64,000 bases of DNA from Anaerolineaceae bacterium (GTDB taxonomy: Bacteria > Chloroflexota > Anaerolineae > Aggregatilineales > Phototrophicaceae). This document shows positions 49,614-58,117 of the stretch, one piece after another; position 1 is the stretch's first letter, and the number at the start of each line of letters is the position of its first letter. Below the pieces are notes generated by a model. The model was not told the origin of the DNA, did no database searches, and saw only the letters and a program-made list of their open reading frames with translations. Both the position numbers and the translations under genes were made by a program. Location of the stretch: contig JACKCH010000010.1 in assembly GCA_020634115.1 (NCBI GenBank), forward strand, positions 682,001 through 746,000. The letters run 5' to 3'.

Positions 49614-50903
49614 ATGGGTCCCACCAAGCGCAATATGTATCGTTTCCCCTGGTCAGGCAATGATAATCCGATAGGCTGGCTGGAAGTAACGGATAAGTGC
49701 AACACGTATTGTCGCGGCTGCTACCGGATTAACGGGATGCAGGGGCATAAAACACTGGAGCAGATCAAGGAGGAAATTGATCTGCTGGCAAAGTGGCGTA
49801 ACTGTGACAACATCTCCATCGCCGGGGGTGAACCACTCATCCACCCGGAAATCATGGAGATCATCGCCTATATCAAGAGTCTGAAGATGAAACCGCTCAT
49901 CCTGACGAACGGCATCAAGTTGGAGAACAACCGCCCGATGGTGGAAGAACTCAAGCGAGCCGGAGCGATTGGCTTCACCTTCCACATTGACAGCGAACAG
50001 CAGCGCCCGCATTGGAAAGGTAAGACAGAAACCGAACTATTCGAGCTGCGGCAGTATTACGCCGATATGGTGCATGACGTGGGTGGGATGACGGCGTTTT
50101 TCGGGATGACGGTGTATCCGGGCAACCTGGATTTCGTGCCGGAGATGGTCAAATGGGCGAACAAGAACATTGACCGCGTACATGGTCTGGTGATGATCGG
50201 CTACCGCAACGCGAGCATGAACAGTGGCTATGATTACTATGCCAACGGCGAAAAAATCACGCTGGAAACCAGCTATGTGTTTGAGGATACCGAAGAATCG
50301 TACCTGACCTCCAGCGATGTTTACGACAAGATCAAGGAACATTTCCCGCATTATGAAACGTCGGCCTATATGGGCGGCACTAATGCGATAGACAAGATGA
50401 CGTGGCTGGTTTCGGCGCAGTTGGGCAACCGTCACCAGATGTACGGTTCAGTCGGCGCGAAAGTGATGGAACTGTTCCAGATGTTCCACCATTTGCAGCA
50501 CGGGACGTATGTTATTTACTCACCGAGCAACAAAATCCCCAAGATTGCGATGTTCCTCGGTCTGTTTGACAAGGGTGTGCGCCAGTTCAACGGCAAATTC
50601 CTGAAGGACGTGCTGCGGCACCCGCTGCGGCTGTTCCAGCCAATTTACGTGCAGAGCATCGGCATCATTCAAGGGCCAGACCTGATGGAAGATGGCCGGG
50701 TGGATATGTGCGAAAGCTGCCCGGACATGACGGTATGGGATGGCAAGCTGGTGCATTCCTGCCGGATGGACGAGTGGCGGCTGTACGGCGGTTACGTGGT
50801 CGCGCAGCGTAAGGTCGCGGAAGGCGGCGCGGGTGGCAACGGCCACCTGATCGCGCCGGACGCGATTCCGGTGGGTGAAGGCGACACCATCCACCCGAAT
50901 TAG
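49614..50903 (+). CDS. Radical SAM protein of unknown substrate
   Basis: 429 residues. C-x3-C-x2-C cluster motif (Cys29, Cys33, Cys36 in DKCNTYCRGC), GGEP SAM-binding motif at 71-74, and a C-terminal CESCPDMTVWDGKLVHSC set that could bind another iron-sulfur cluster in SPASM/Twitch style. Ribosome site AAGGAAA. It has its own promoter and palindrome (49502-49546). Peptide, lipid or sugar chemistry are all possible. The neighbouring SET-domain pair on the other strand hints at modification chemistry but proves nothing. Confidence 0.9.
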   Translation: MGPTKRNMYRFPWSGNDNPIGWLEVTDKCNTYCRGCYRINGMQGHKTLEQIKEEIDLLAKWRNCDNISIAGGEPLIHPEIMEIIAYIKSLKMKPLILTNGIKLENNRPMVEELKRAGAIGFTFHIDSEQQRPHWKGKTETELFELRQYYADMVHDVGGMTAFFGMTVYPGNLDFVPEMVKWANKNIDRVHGLVMIGYRNASMNSGYDYYANGEKITLETSYVFEDTEESYLTSSDVYDKIKEHFPHYETSAYMGGTNAIDKMTWLVSAQLGNRHQMYGSVGAKVMELFQMFHHLQHGTYVIYSPSNKIPKIAMFLGLFDKGVRQFNGKFLKDVLRHPLRLFQPIYVQSIGIIQGPDLMEDGRVDMCESCPDMTVWDGKLVHSCRMDEWRLYGGYVVAQRKVAEGGAGGNGHLIAPDAIPVGEGDTIHPN

Positions 50904-50977
50904 ACACGCTTCACAGGATCGAGGTTTTCTGGTGCGGGGGCGACATATCCGCCGTCCCCGTACTATTTACAAGCTAA

Positions 50978-51487
50978 CTACCCTTTCAGGCGGTCAATAC
51001 GCCGCTGCAAATAGGGTGAAAAATGCCCGGCGTAGCGTTCCCATAGTTCGGGGCGCTTCCAGTCATCGCCGGAGATTCGCCCCCGGCAGTCCGGCGTACC
51101 ACACAGACAGGTAAATTCATCATACGGGCTGCCATCGCACATGGCATAATCGAAGCAGATTTCTTCACCGGGCGCGATGTCTCGCCGGGCGATGACCGTG
51201 ACCTGCCCGTGAAACCAGGCATTCGGGTTGCAGGAATGGTTGACGAAATGCGCTGGTTCCTCCTGTAGTGGCGCGATGTAGTGATCTTCCTCAATCTGGA
51301 GGATATGCACCTGGGCAGCCGGTGGGAGTTCTGCCAGCCGCGCCCCGTCTATCAAGTCGCCCATGTAAATCGCCAGCAGCTCGTCGGTGGCTACCGGTTC
51401 GACGGCGAACAACCCGCTGAACCCTTTTTCGGGCAGATACCGGGCGGCCAGTTTGGGCGAGGTGTAACAGGTTGGCTGGTCGGCCAT
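50978..51487 (-). CDS. SET-domain protein lysine methyltransferase-like, copy B
   Basis: 169 residues from the ATG at 51487, one base after the stop of copy A with GAGGCGG upstream, so translation is coupled. SET signatures NHSCNPNA (83-90) and GEEICFDYAM (107-116) are intact, followed by a post-SET type CxCx4C (Cys127, Cys129, Cys134). The C-terminal ELWERYAGHFSPYLQRRI is shared with copy A. Predicted SAM-dependent lysine methylation in the cytoplasm; substrate unknown. Confidence 0.88.
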   Translation of the reverse strand: MADQPTCYTSPKLAARYLPEKGFSGLFAVEPVATDELLAIYMGDLIDGARLAELPPAAQVHILQIEEDHYIAPLQEEPAHFVNHSCNPNAWFHGQVTVIARRDIAPGEEICFDYAMCDGSPYDEFTCLCGTPDCRGRISGDDWKRPELWERYAGHFSPYLQRRIDRLKG

Positions 51488-51488
51488 C

Positions 51489-52013
51489 TTATACCGCCTC
51501 CGCGAGACGAATAGACTGCAACCGTTGGATGCGACGCAGCAGATAGGGCGAGAAGTGTTCGCCATAGCGCGCCCACAGTTCCGGTAGTTTCCAATCATTC
51601 CCGGTGACATGGTGGCGGCAGTTCACCGACCCGCAGCGGCACTCAAATTCGTCATACGGCCCGCCGTCGGTCATGGCGTAGTCATAGCAGATTTCCTCAC
51701 CGGGCGCGATGTCCTGCAGCGCAACAAAGGTAATCTGCCCAACCACACCGACATTCGGGTTACAGGAGTGGTTGATACGGTAGGCATTCTCTTCTTGGAT
51801 CGGGCAGATGTAGGCGTTTTCCTCAATCTGGATGCTGAAGGTATGGCCGGTATCGGCCAGTCTTTCATGCGTAAGAATCTTACCGCCCATCGCTAGCAGC
51901 AGTTCCCCGGCATAAATCGGCTCACGGGCAAACATACCCACGCCTTTGTCCCCGGCATGGCGCACCTCTAGCCGGGACGAAAAATAACACGAAGACTCTT
52001 CAGAAGTACTCAT
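51489..52013 (-). CDS. SET-domain protein lysine methyltransferase-like, copy A
   Basis: 174 residues from the ATG at 52013 (TAGGAGC upstream). RHAGDKGVGMFAREPIYAGELL opens the SET fold; NHSCNPNV (81-88) and GEEICYDYAM (105-114) form the active-site knot; CRCGSVNC is the post-SET cysteine group. Half or more of the residues match copy B, so the pair arose by tandem duplication. Transcribed from a promoter at 52124-52151. Bacterial SET proteins are uncommon outside certain phyla. Confidence 0.88.
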   Translation of the reverse strand: MSTSEESSCYFSSRLEVRHAGDKGVGMFAREPIYAGELLLAMGGKILTHERLADTGHTFSIQIEENAYICPIQEENAYRINHSCNPNVGVVGQITFVALQDIAPGEEICYDYAMTDGGPYDEFECRCGSVNCRHHVTGNDWKLPELWARYGEHFSPYLLRRIQRLQSIRLAEAV

Positions 52014-52325
52014 CGTGAAGCTCCTACCTGCTATCAGGTTGTTTTGTTGGGCGAAATCAACGCCCATATAGGATGGGAGAACGTGCAAACGTGGCTGATC
52101 CTGTGAGGTCAGTCTTATATGCAATTATAGAGGTAATTGCAGCGCAATCAAGCGATCTGGATTAGAAAATTCATAGCAGCCAGTCGGCAGTCACCGCGAT
52201 GCTTGAAAGCGACCACTTCAGGAAGTGCGAGCGCAGCGTTTATTCCGCCATCGTAAATAGACGTATTCCCAACGGAATTGGCCGGAATAGTCGATTGCCT
52301 GTTGCAGTCGGCCTGGCTAGGCGCG
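52014..52325. other. Intergenic region between SET pair and glycan-type operon
   Basis: 312 bp, holding the SET promoter/operator (52121-52151); the rest shows nothing recognisable. Confidence 0.5.
52121..52151 (-). promoter_or_regulatory. Promoter of SET pair with overlapping inverted repeat
   Basis: Minus strand TTGATT (52151-52146), 16-base spacer, TATAAT (52129-52124). GCAATTA (52121-52127) and TAATTGC (52134-52140) arms cover the -10 box, so a repressor site is plausible. Confidence 0.55.
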
Positions 52326-54155
52326 TTACCAGGCCTTCATGTACAGGTCGAGAATCGGCAGCAGTTTGTTGTCATTCATGCCCGGCGCGGCGATTCGCTC
52401 CCCATCCCACCATTGATACACAGCAAGCCAGATTGGGTAGCGCCCACTGCTCATTTGCAGGGGAACTACAAGTTCGCGTTCTTCGATGTAATATTGCCCC
52501 GGCACCCATTGGCTGGTTGCGTCTGGCAAATTGGGGTCTATCAACTGCGGGCCACCGTCGGACTGCATCGCCAATTGGCCGTTCCGAGACACTTGCAGGC
52601 TAAAACTATAGTCCAGTCCCACCGGCATATCCACCGACCACCACAGGCGTAAACGGATGGTGTCGCCTTCCCGGCGGACTAAGGGGCGCGGCGATTCACC
52701 AACTACGTCTACCCCGTGAAAACGGAGGCCGTTCTCAAACAGGACGCCTTCCCAATCGGGCGGGCCTTCATACAGCCGGAAGAGCGCCTCGGGCGGGCCG
52801 ACAAATTCACCGGCAATGCGTCCGGTTTCGATGCGCTGGGCCAGTTCCGCGTCATGCCAGCCTTCGCCATCCCATTTGAGATACCATATCCGGCGGTAAT
52901 CGCCCGGCTCGCTGACAATCTGTAGCCCCTGCGGGAAATACAGGTCAATCAGATAGTCCCACTCCGAGGCATTAATGCAGTTGCGATAGCCACAGTAGGC
53001 GTCTTTCCACATTGGATCAATGATGACGACATCGCCCCACTCGACATGCTGCGCCAGCCATTCAAAACTGCGCCCCAGCGGCGCTCCGGCGGCCTGGTAG
53101 TTGTCATACGGCACCGGGGCGAACATCACCAGGAGCGCAACCCCAATCGCCGCGAACTGTCCCGGACGCGGCAGATATGACAGCCCCCAACCAATCCACA
53201 GCAGGAAACCCGGCGCGATAAACCAGCCATAGGTCGCGCTGAAGAACCCCAATATGGGGTTGAGCAGGTAAAACAGAAGCGGAGCAAACAGCCATCCGAC
53301 CAGCCCATAAAACACGGGGGTACGTGGCCGGGCGATCACCATCAGGATCGTGGCGATCACAAATAATCCAACCCAGGGCAAAAAACTGTAGCCAGCGACT
53401 CGCTCAAAATAACCGCTGATTGCGGGTAACAGCGGCGGTAGTTCAATCGTGTTGGTGGCGGCGACGCGCCCCACCGCCAGCGACGAAATATTCATAATGC
53501 CGGGGATTGCCAGGATGCCAGCAATAATCCCTGGTCGCCACCACTGCACCACCGCGAGGCGGTAGACCAGCAAAGAGAACAGGCCGAGCAGGATAAACGC
53601 ACCAAAGGCGGTATAGGCGGTATAGAACATGGCCGCCATCGTCACGGCCAGCGGCAGTGCCCGCCGCCAGTTGGGACGGGTGAAATAACGCATGGTGAGC
53701 CAGAGCGCCAGGGGCAGCAGGCTGAACACCAGCGCATTCCCGCGAATCTCGGTGGTCAGGAAGATGCCCAGCGCCAATGCACTGTAAACCATCATGCCCA
53801 AAAGACCCGCCGCTGCACCTTGCGCCCGTCGCAGCAGCCGGTACACAAAGGCCGCGCCGAGGAGGAAAAAGAACACGGAGAGGGAACGCAAGACCACCGG
53901 ATACCGTCCGGCGACCTGTTGCCAGCCATCCAGCACCATGTAATACAGCGGCGGCCAGTTGGTATCCAGGGTATAGGTTGTGTTCGTGCCGAGAAGCTGC
54001 CACACCGACCAGACCTCATCCACATGCAGTTCTTTGGCGGTGAGCGAGATGCGCAGGAGACGCCCGGCGGCGATGAGCAGCAGGCCAGCGGTGGCGAACC
54101 AGATCGGCCAGGCAATATTTTTGGTCGGCTTATCCATGCTGTTTATTCCGTTCAT
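52326..54155 (-). CDS. PMT-like membrane glycosyltransferase
   Basis: 609 residues (M7 is an alternative start with GGAA upstream). About 12 helices. First loop TAKELHVDEVWSVWQLLGTNTTYTLDTNWPPLYYMVLDGW holds the DE pair and WPPLYY block typical of PMT_2/GT-C family enzymes. The C-terminal 220 residues form an external domain with FRLYEGPPDWEGVLFENGLRFHGVDV. No palindrome insert. Last gene of a minus run starting at 59797, 80 bp after its neighbour. Surface glycan or glycoprotein synthesis is inferred. Confidence 0.85.
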   Translation of the reverse strand: MNGINSMDKPTKNIAWPIWFATAGLLLIAAGRLLRISLTAKELHVDEVWSVWQLLGTNTTYTLDTNWPPLYYMVLDGWQQVAGRYPVVLRSLSVFFFLLGAAFVYRLLRRAQGAAAGLLGMMVYSALALGIFLTTEIRGNALVFSLLPLALWLTMRYFTRPNWRRALPLAVTMAAMFYTAYTAFGAFILLGLFSLLVYRLAVVQWWRPGIIAGILAIPGIMNISSLAVGRVAATNTIELPPLLPAISGYFERVAGYSFLPWVGLFVIATILMVIARPRTPVFYGLVGWLFAPLLFYLLNPILGFFSATYGWFIAPGFLLWIGWGLSYLPRPGQFAAIGVALLVMFAPVPYDNYQAAGAPLGRSFEWLAQHVEWGDVVIIDPMWKDAYCGYRNCINASEWDYLIDLYFPQGLQIVSEPGDYRRIWYLKWDGEGWHDAELAQRIETGRIAGEFVGPPEALFRLYEGPPDWEGVLFENGLRFHGVDVVGESPRPLVRREGDTIRLRLWWSVDMPVGLDYSFSLQVSRNGQLAMQSDGGPQLIDPNLPDATSQWVPGQYYIEERELVVPLQMSSGRYPIWLAVYQWWDGERIAAPGMNDNKLLPILDLYMKAW

Positions 54156-54235
54156 CGTATGCTGGCACGACTCTATTGAGGCGGGCTGTGGTTGTCAAGT
54201 TGATTTAAGGAACACCCTCACCTGATCCAACTGTG

Positions 54236-55360
54236 CTATCCCCCGACCAGTGACCCCATGAACAGGAGCGTGACGATCCAGATGGTGCTGAGGCGCAGCA
54301 CACGGGCGTTATGCTTAGTGGCGGCGTAGAGCAGGGCGGCGATTTGCAGCCCGACGATAAACCGCAGAATCCCCAACGGCTCACGATAGGTCGAGAACGG
54401 CACAAAGGGCATCACCAGGGCATTCACCAGCAGGAGCAGCGCCATCGCTGACCAGTCGCCCTGGCGCAGCGCGGCAAATCCCTGGCGCAAGCCCCACAGC
54501 GTCGGAATCAGCACAAACGGCACGAGAATTGCGCCGAAGATCGCCAACAATGCCAGCCGGGTTTCCGGCGGTGAGTCGGTGATGATGCGGATCACCCCGG
54601 CGAAGGGGATGACTTCAAAGCTGGTTGCCAGCGCCCCACCTGAACCGACACCCAGACTGCCAAGTGTGGCTTTGAGGACGATCTGCCATAGGATGAAGGG
54701 TGTTCCGGCGATCACGCTGAAGATGACCAGGGGACGCCATGCCTTGCGTCGCAGCAGGTAGAGGGCATAGGCGGCGACAAACACCAGTGTCGTTTCCTTC
54801 GCCAGCGCTGCCAGCGCGAACAGAACGGCACTCCATGCCCACTTTTCCCGGTTCGCCAGCGTGATTCCCCCCATCACCAGAGCATAGGCCAGCGGCTCCG
54901 GCAGGCTCAGGCGCACCGAGCCGAAAATGCCAATCGTCAGGCCATAGGTGAGCGCATACCACCGGCTGACTCCTGACGCGACCAGCAGCCGTTCCAGCAG
55001 CCAGGTTCCAACCGCGAGTGCGACCAGGTTGATCGCCAGCAGCGCCCAGGGAATCAGCCCCCCCTGCCCGAACGCGAGAACACGGGCGGCTATGGGCAGC
55101 AGAATTCGCTGGAAACGATAGGCCGGGACATCCATGTAGGCGGCGGCGGTGGCCGGGTCGCGGGCGATGTAGTACACGAACTGCCCGTCATAGCCTTCCG
55201 TGCCGCCCGATTCTATAGGAATCCCCTCGCTGAAGCGCGTGCCAATCGTGACCAGCGCCAACGGGTCGCCCTGGTTCGCCAGGATGACGCCCACAACCAC
55301 CAACAGGCACAGCGCCGTCACCAGGGGCCAGGGACGGATAAACAACCGAAAATCAGGCAT
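54236..55360 (-). CDS. Multi-spanning membrane protein, YDGQ-type (GT-C-like)
   Basis: 374 residues from the ATG at 55360 (AGGA upstream; the frame opens at 55435 inside the upstream gene). About ten helices with the external loop GTEGYDGQFVYYIARDP, a motif seen in a group of putative membrane glycosyltransferases, and RFQRILLPIAARVLAFGQ. Starts 29 bp after its upstream neighbour's stop. No soluble domain. Biochemical role unproven. Confidence 0.82.
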   Translation of the reverse strand: MPDFRLFIRPWPLVTALCLLVVVGVILANQGDPLALVTIGTRFSEGIPIESGGTEGYDGQFVYYIARDPATAAAYMDVPAYRFQRILLPIAARVLAFGQGGLIPWALLAINLVALAVGTWLLERLLVASGVSRWYALTYGLTIGIFGSVRLSLPEPLAYALVMGGITLANREKWAWSAVLFALAALAKETTLVFVAAYALYLLRRKAWRPLVIFSVIAGTPFILWQIVLKATLGSLGVGSGGALATSFEVIPFAGVIRIITDSPPETRLALLAIFGAILVPFVLIPTLWGLRQGFAALRQGDWSAMALLLLVNALVMPFVPFSTYREPLGILRFIVGLQIAALLYAATKHNARVLRLSTIWIVTLLFMGSLVGG

Positions 55361-55388
55361 GAAGAATGTCCTTTTGGGCGGAAAATCT

Positions 55389-57020
55389 TTATGGCGTGGA
55401 TTGTACCGTGAAAATCTGGTAGCCGCCGGAGTCATAGACCAGCGTCACCTTGTCGTCTATCCAGGCGGGTGTATCGGCAGTATCTCCCGCCAGCGCCCGT
55501 TCCGCCGGGCCGTAGATGATGGTGCGAATGTGCGCCGTGTCATACAGGGTTGTCCGGTCAGCGGCGGATAGTTCCCCCGCGAAGAAGCGTCGAATCGTCT
55601 CGGTTTTGGCGGTGGCGTCCAGCGTTTCCGGCCCGTGTCCGGCGTAAACCCGCAGGTTGGTGTAGGCCGGAATCCGGTTGCCGGTGCTGAAGGCGCTCAG
55701 GACGGCCTCACCGGGTTGGGCATGGGCGTTGAGCCAGTTGAAGGCAGCGATTTCGGCCTGCGGGAAGGCTACCGGCGGTTGGGTGCTGAGGGCGGTCAGG
55801 AACATCCCGCCCCACAGGAGCAGCGTTGAAGCCAGCGTCAGCAGCAGCACAATGACCACGCCCCGCCGCCACTTGTGCCGTACCAACATACCCACCCCGG
55901 CGGCGGCCAGAATACCCAGGGGAACGAGGACAGCTTCCGCCATACGCCGCTGCACATTGACCGGTAGATACACCAGCAGCGGCACAATCAGCGGCCACGC
56001 GACCAGCAGGGCGTAACGCCCATCCTGTGCAGCCCGTCGCCACGCCCAGCGCCCACCGACGACCGCCAGGACACCTAACGGCAGATAGGCCAGCAGATAG
56101 TGCAACGGTGGGGGAGAAGGGAGTAAGTTCTGCGCCGACCACTGGGCAAAAGCCGGGTTACTCGTGAACACGATGAGGTTATAAGCGAACAAGGGCAGCG
56201 TGAGCGCGGCAGCGATCCCCCCTCGCAGTGCCAGGATTAAGGGGAAGTGCCGTTCCCGCAGCCAGACAGCCAATCCCCATGCGCCAAGGATGCCGTAAAT
56301 CACGACAAGGTAAAACGGTACGGCCAGCCCGACGATCAGCCAGCACCCGCCCGCTGCTAATGACCAGGGCAGCCAGCGGCGATTCGCTCCGAGTCCCCTG
56401 AAGAGCAGCAGAAGCCCGCCGAGCAGCGCCGCCCGCGCCAACGCCAGGTGTGGCAGGGTGAACAGCACCAGAAACCCGAATCCTTCCGGGATGAACCATT
56501 CCGGGGGCGACTCACCCGCGAAGAGCAGCAACCACCCCAATCCCCCGCCCAGTGTCGCCAGGATGAGCGCCAACAGCCGCAGGCGGGACGGACGCAGGAA
56601 TACGGCAATCAGACGATACAACACGAGGATGAGCAGCGCGTCGAAAACCAGCCGCAACAGATGGTAGACGCCGATCAGAACGCCGGTCAGCGCCGGATCG
56701 GTTGCAGGGATAAAGCGCCCGATGACATAGCCGGGCAGGATATAGGGCAGGAACAGCAGGGGGGCGCTCTCGTGAGGTTCGGTGGTGTAAAACAGGTGGA
56801 AATCCAGGTGTCCCGCCGCGCCCAGGCGCATTTTTCCCAGGTAGGAATTACCGTCATCGACCCCAATCAGGAAACCGCTAAAAGCGGTGTCGCCCTGGTG
56901 TGTTGCCCAGCCCAACCAATAAGGCAGCGATGTGCCAATCAGAATCACCAGCGTGAACAGCAGTACCCGCCGCCATTCACGCGCTGTAATCAAGGAGGTG
57001 TCGTGGGTGGAACCCGTCAT
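55389..57020 (-). CDS. Multi-spanning membrane protein, GT-C glycosyltransferase-like
   Basis: 543 residues with about 12 helices. External loop FSGFLIGVDDGNSYLGKMRLGAAGHLDFHLFYTTEPHESAPLLFLPYILPG carries an acidic pair as in GT-C enzymes. A C-terminal periplasmic portion (AWLNAHAQPGEAVLSAFSTGNRIPAYTNLRVYAGHGPET pattern near residues 440-490) resembles the tails of the 18602 run. Part of the minus operon with the methyltransferase 32 bp upstream. Confidence 0.84.
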   Translation of the reverse strand: MTGSTHDTSLITAREWRRVLLFTLVILIGTSLPYWLGWATHQGDTAFSGFLIGVDDGNSYLGKMRLGAAGHLDFHLFYTTEPHESAPLLFLPYILPGYVIGRFIPATDPALTGVLIGVYHLLRLVFDALLILVLYRLIAVFLRPSRLRLLALILATLGGGLGWLLLFAGESPPEWFIPEGFGFLVLFTLPHLALARAALLGGLLLLFRGLGANRRWLPWSLAAGGCWLIVGLAVPFYLVVIYGILGAWGLAVWLRERHFPLILALRGGIAAALTLPLFAYNLIVFTSNPAFAQWSAQNLLPSPPPLHYLLAYLPLGVLAVVGGRWAWRRAAQDGRYALLVAWPLIVPLLVYLPVNVQRRMAEAVLVPLGILAAAGVGMLVRHKWRRGVVIVLLLTLASTLLLWGGMFLTALSTQPPVAFPQAEIAAFNWLNAHAQPGEAVLSAFSTGNRIPAYTNLRVYAGHGPETLDATAKTETIRRFFAGELSAADRTTLYDTAHIRTIIYGPAERALAGDTADTPAWIDDKVTLVYDSGGYQIFTVQSTP

Positions 57021-57052
57021 CGGCAGTTGTTCGTTTCTAGCGCATTTCTTGT

Positions 57053-58090
57053 TTATACAGTAGCGATGAATAGGGCGCTGCTGGCCTTCAAAATGGATTT
57101 ACGCTGGAACGTGCTAAAGCCGGCCTGAACCAGCCAATCCTGAATCTCGTCTGCGGTATAGACCTGCCCGCCGACCAGGTGATAGTAGGCGAGGCTCAAA
57201 ATGTGGGATGCCGCATCGGTTAAAGGCAGCGGGCTGATGCCATGCACCTGTTCCAGAACGACCATTTGCCCGCCGGGGTTGAGGGTGGCCTTGACCTTGC
57301 GAAACAAGTCTACATTGCCCGCCGGGCTTAACCCGTGCACAATATTAAACACGAGCGCAATATCAAAACCGCCCGGTAATTCACCGGTCATGAAGTCCCC
57401 TCGCAGGGTATGGATACGGTCTGATAATTCAGCCTGCTCAACTGCTCTGTGCCCGGTCACTAACGCCTGCTCCCCGTCAAAAATTGTTACTGACAGGTCA
57501 CTGTTGCGCTTGCACAGAGCAATGCTGTACTCCCCATGTCCGCCGCCGACATCCAGCAGGCGTTTCGCACCGGGGGACATCACGAAGGCTTTGGCAACAT
57601 CAGCAGCGATGAAGCGAGCCAGTTGAATCATGCCTTCCTGAAAATGGCGTGAGATTTCCGGCTGATTTTCAATCCATCCGTAAAAATCAAGATGTTCGCC
57701 GGTTCGGATCGAGTCCGCCAGGCGCGGCATGAAATGCTCCATCAGCGCCCCCCAATACAGGAAAAACGGTGTAAAGTTGGCCGTGCCGCTGTCCAGCAGC
57801 CACTTTTTCGTCATCGCGGTATTAGAGAAACGCCCTTCCCGCTGTCTGACATAGCCCAGAGAAGCCAGCAGGTTCAGCAGAATCGTCACGCCTTTTTCAC
57901 TGGCGGCGATAGCCTGTGCCAGCTCTTGGGGGGATTTTGCACCGGTTGCCAGCGTCTCAAAAACATGGAGTTTGAGCGCCGTCAATACACTCCAGAAAGT
58001 CGGCCCGCTCCAGGTATCCAGCAGGGGCGCGGGCGCTTGGTTCAGATTGAGGAAGATGAGCCGTTCAATAAAGTTCGGTGCAAGTGGCAT
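57053..58090 (-). CDS. SAM-dependent O-methyltransferase with dimerisation domain
   Basis: 345 residues, in the plant/bacterial O-methyltransferase family 2 pattern. The N-terminal winged-helix dimerisation domain (FWSVLTALKLHVFETLATGAKSPQELAQAI...LLNLLASLGYV) is followed by the SAM core LLDVGGGHGEYSIALCKRN and FDIALVFNIVHG, with the catalytic-type NIVHG in the usual position of the His. Small-molecule or lipid/quinone methylation is typical. Operon with membrane glycosyltransferases suggests glycan or lipid tailoring (inference). Confidence 0.9.
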   Translation of the reverse strand: MPLAPNFIERLIFLNLNQAPAPLLDTWSGPTFWSVLTALKLHVFETLATGAKSPQELAQAIAASEKGVTILLNLLASLGYVRQREGRFSNTAMTKKWLLDSGTANFTPFFLYWGALMEHFMPRLADSIRTGEHLDFYGWIENQPEISRHFQEGMIQLARFIAADVAKAFVMSPGAKRLLDVGGGHGEYSIALCKRNSDLSVTIFDGEQALVTGHRAVEQAELSDRIHTLRGDFMTGELPGGFDIALVFNIVHGLSPAGNVDLFRKVKATLNPGGQMVVLEQVHGISPLPLTDAASHILSLAYYHLVGGQVYTADEIQDWLVQAGFSTFQRKSILKASSALFIATV

Positions 58091-58117
58091 TGGGTATCCA
58101 TTCTTTGAAATTTATCA

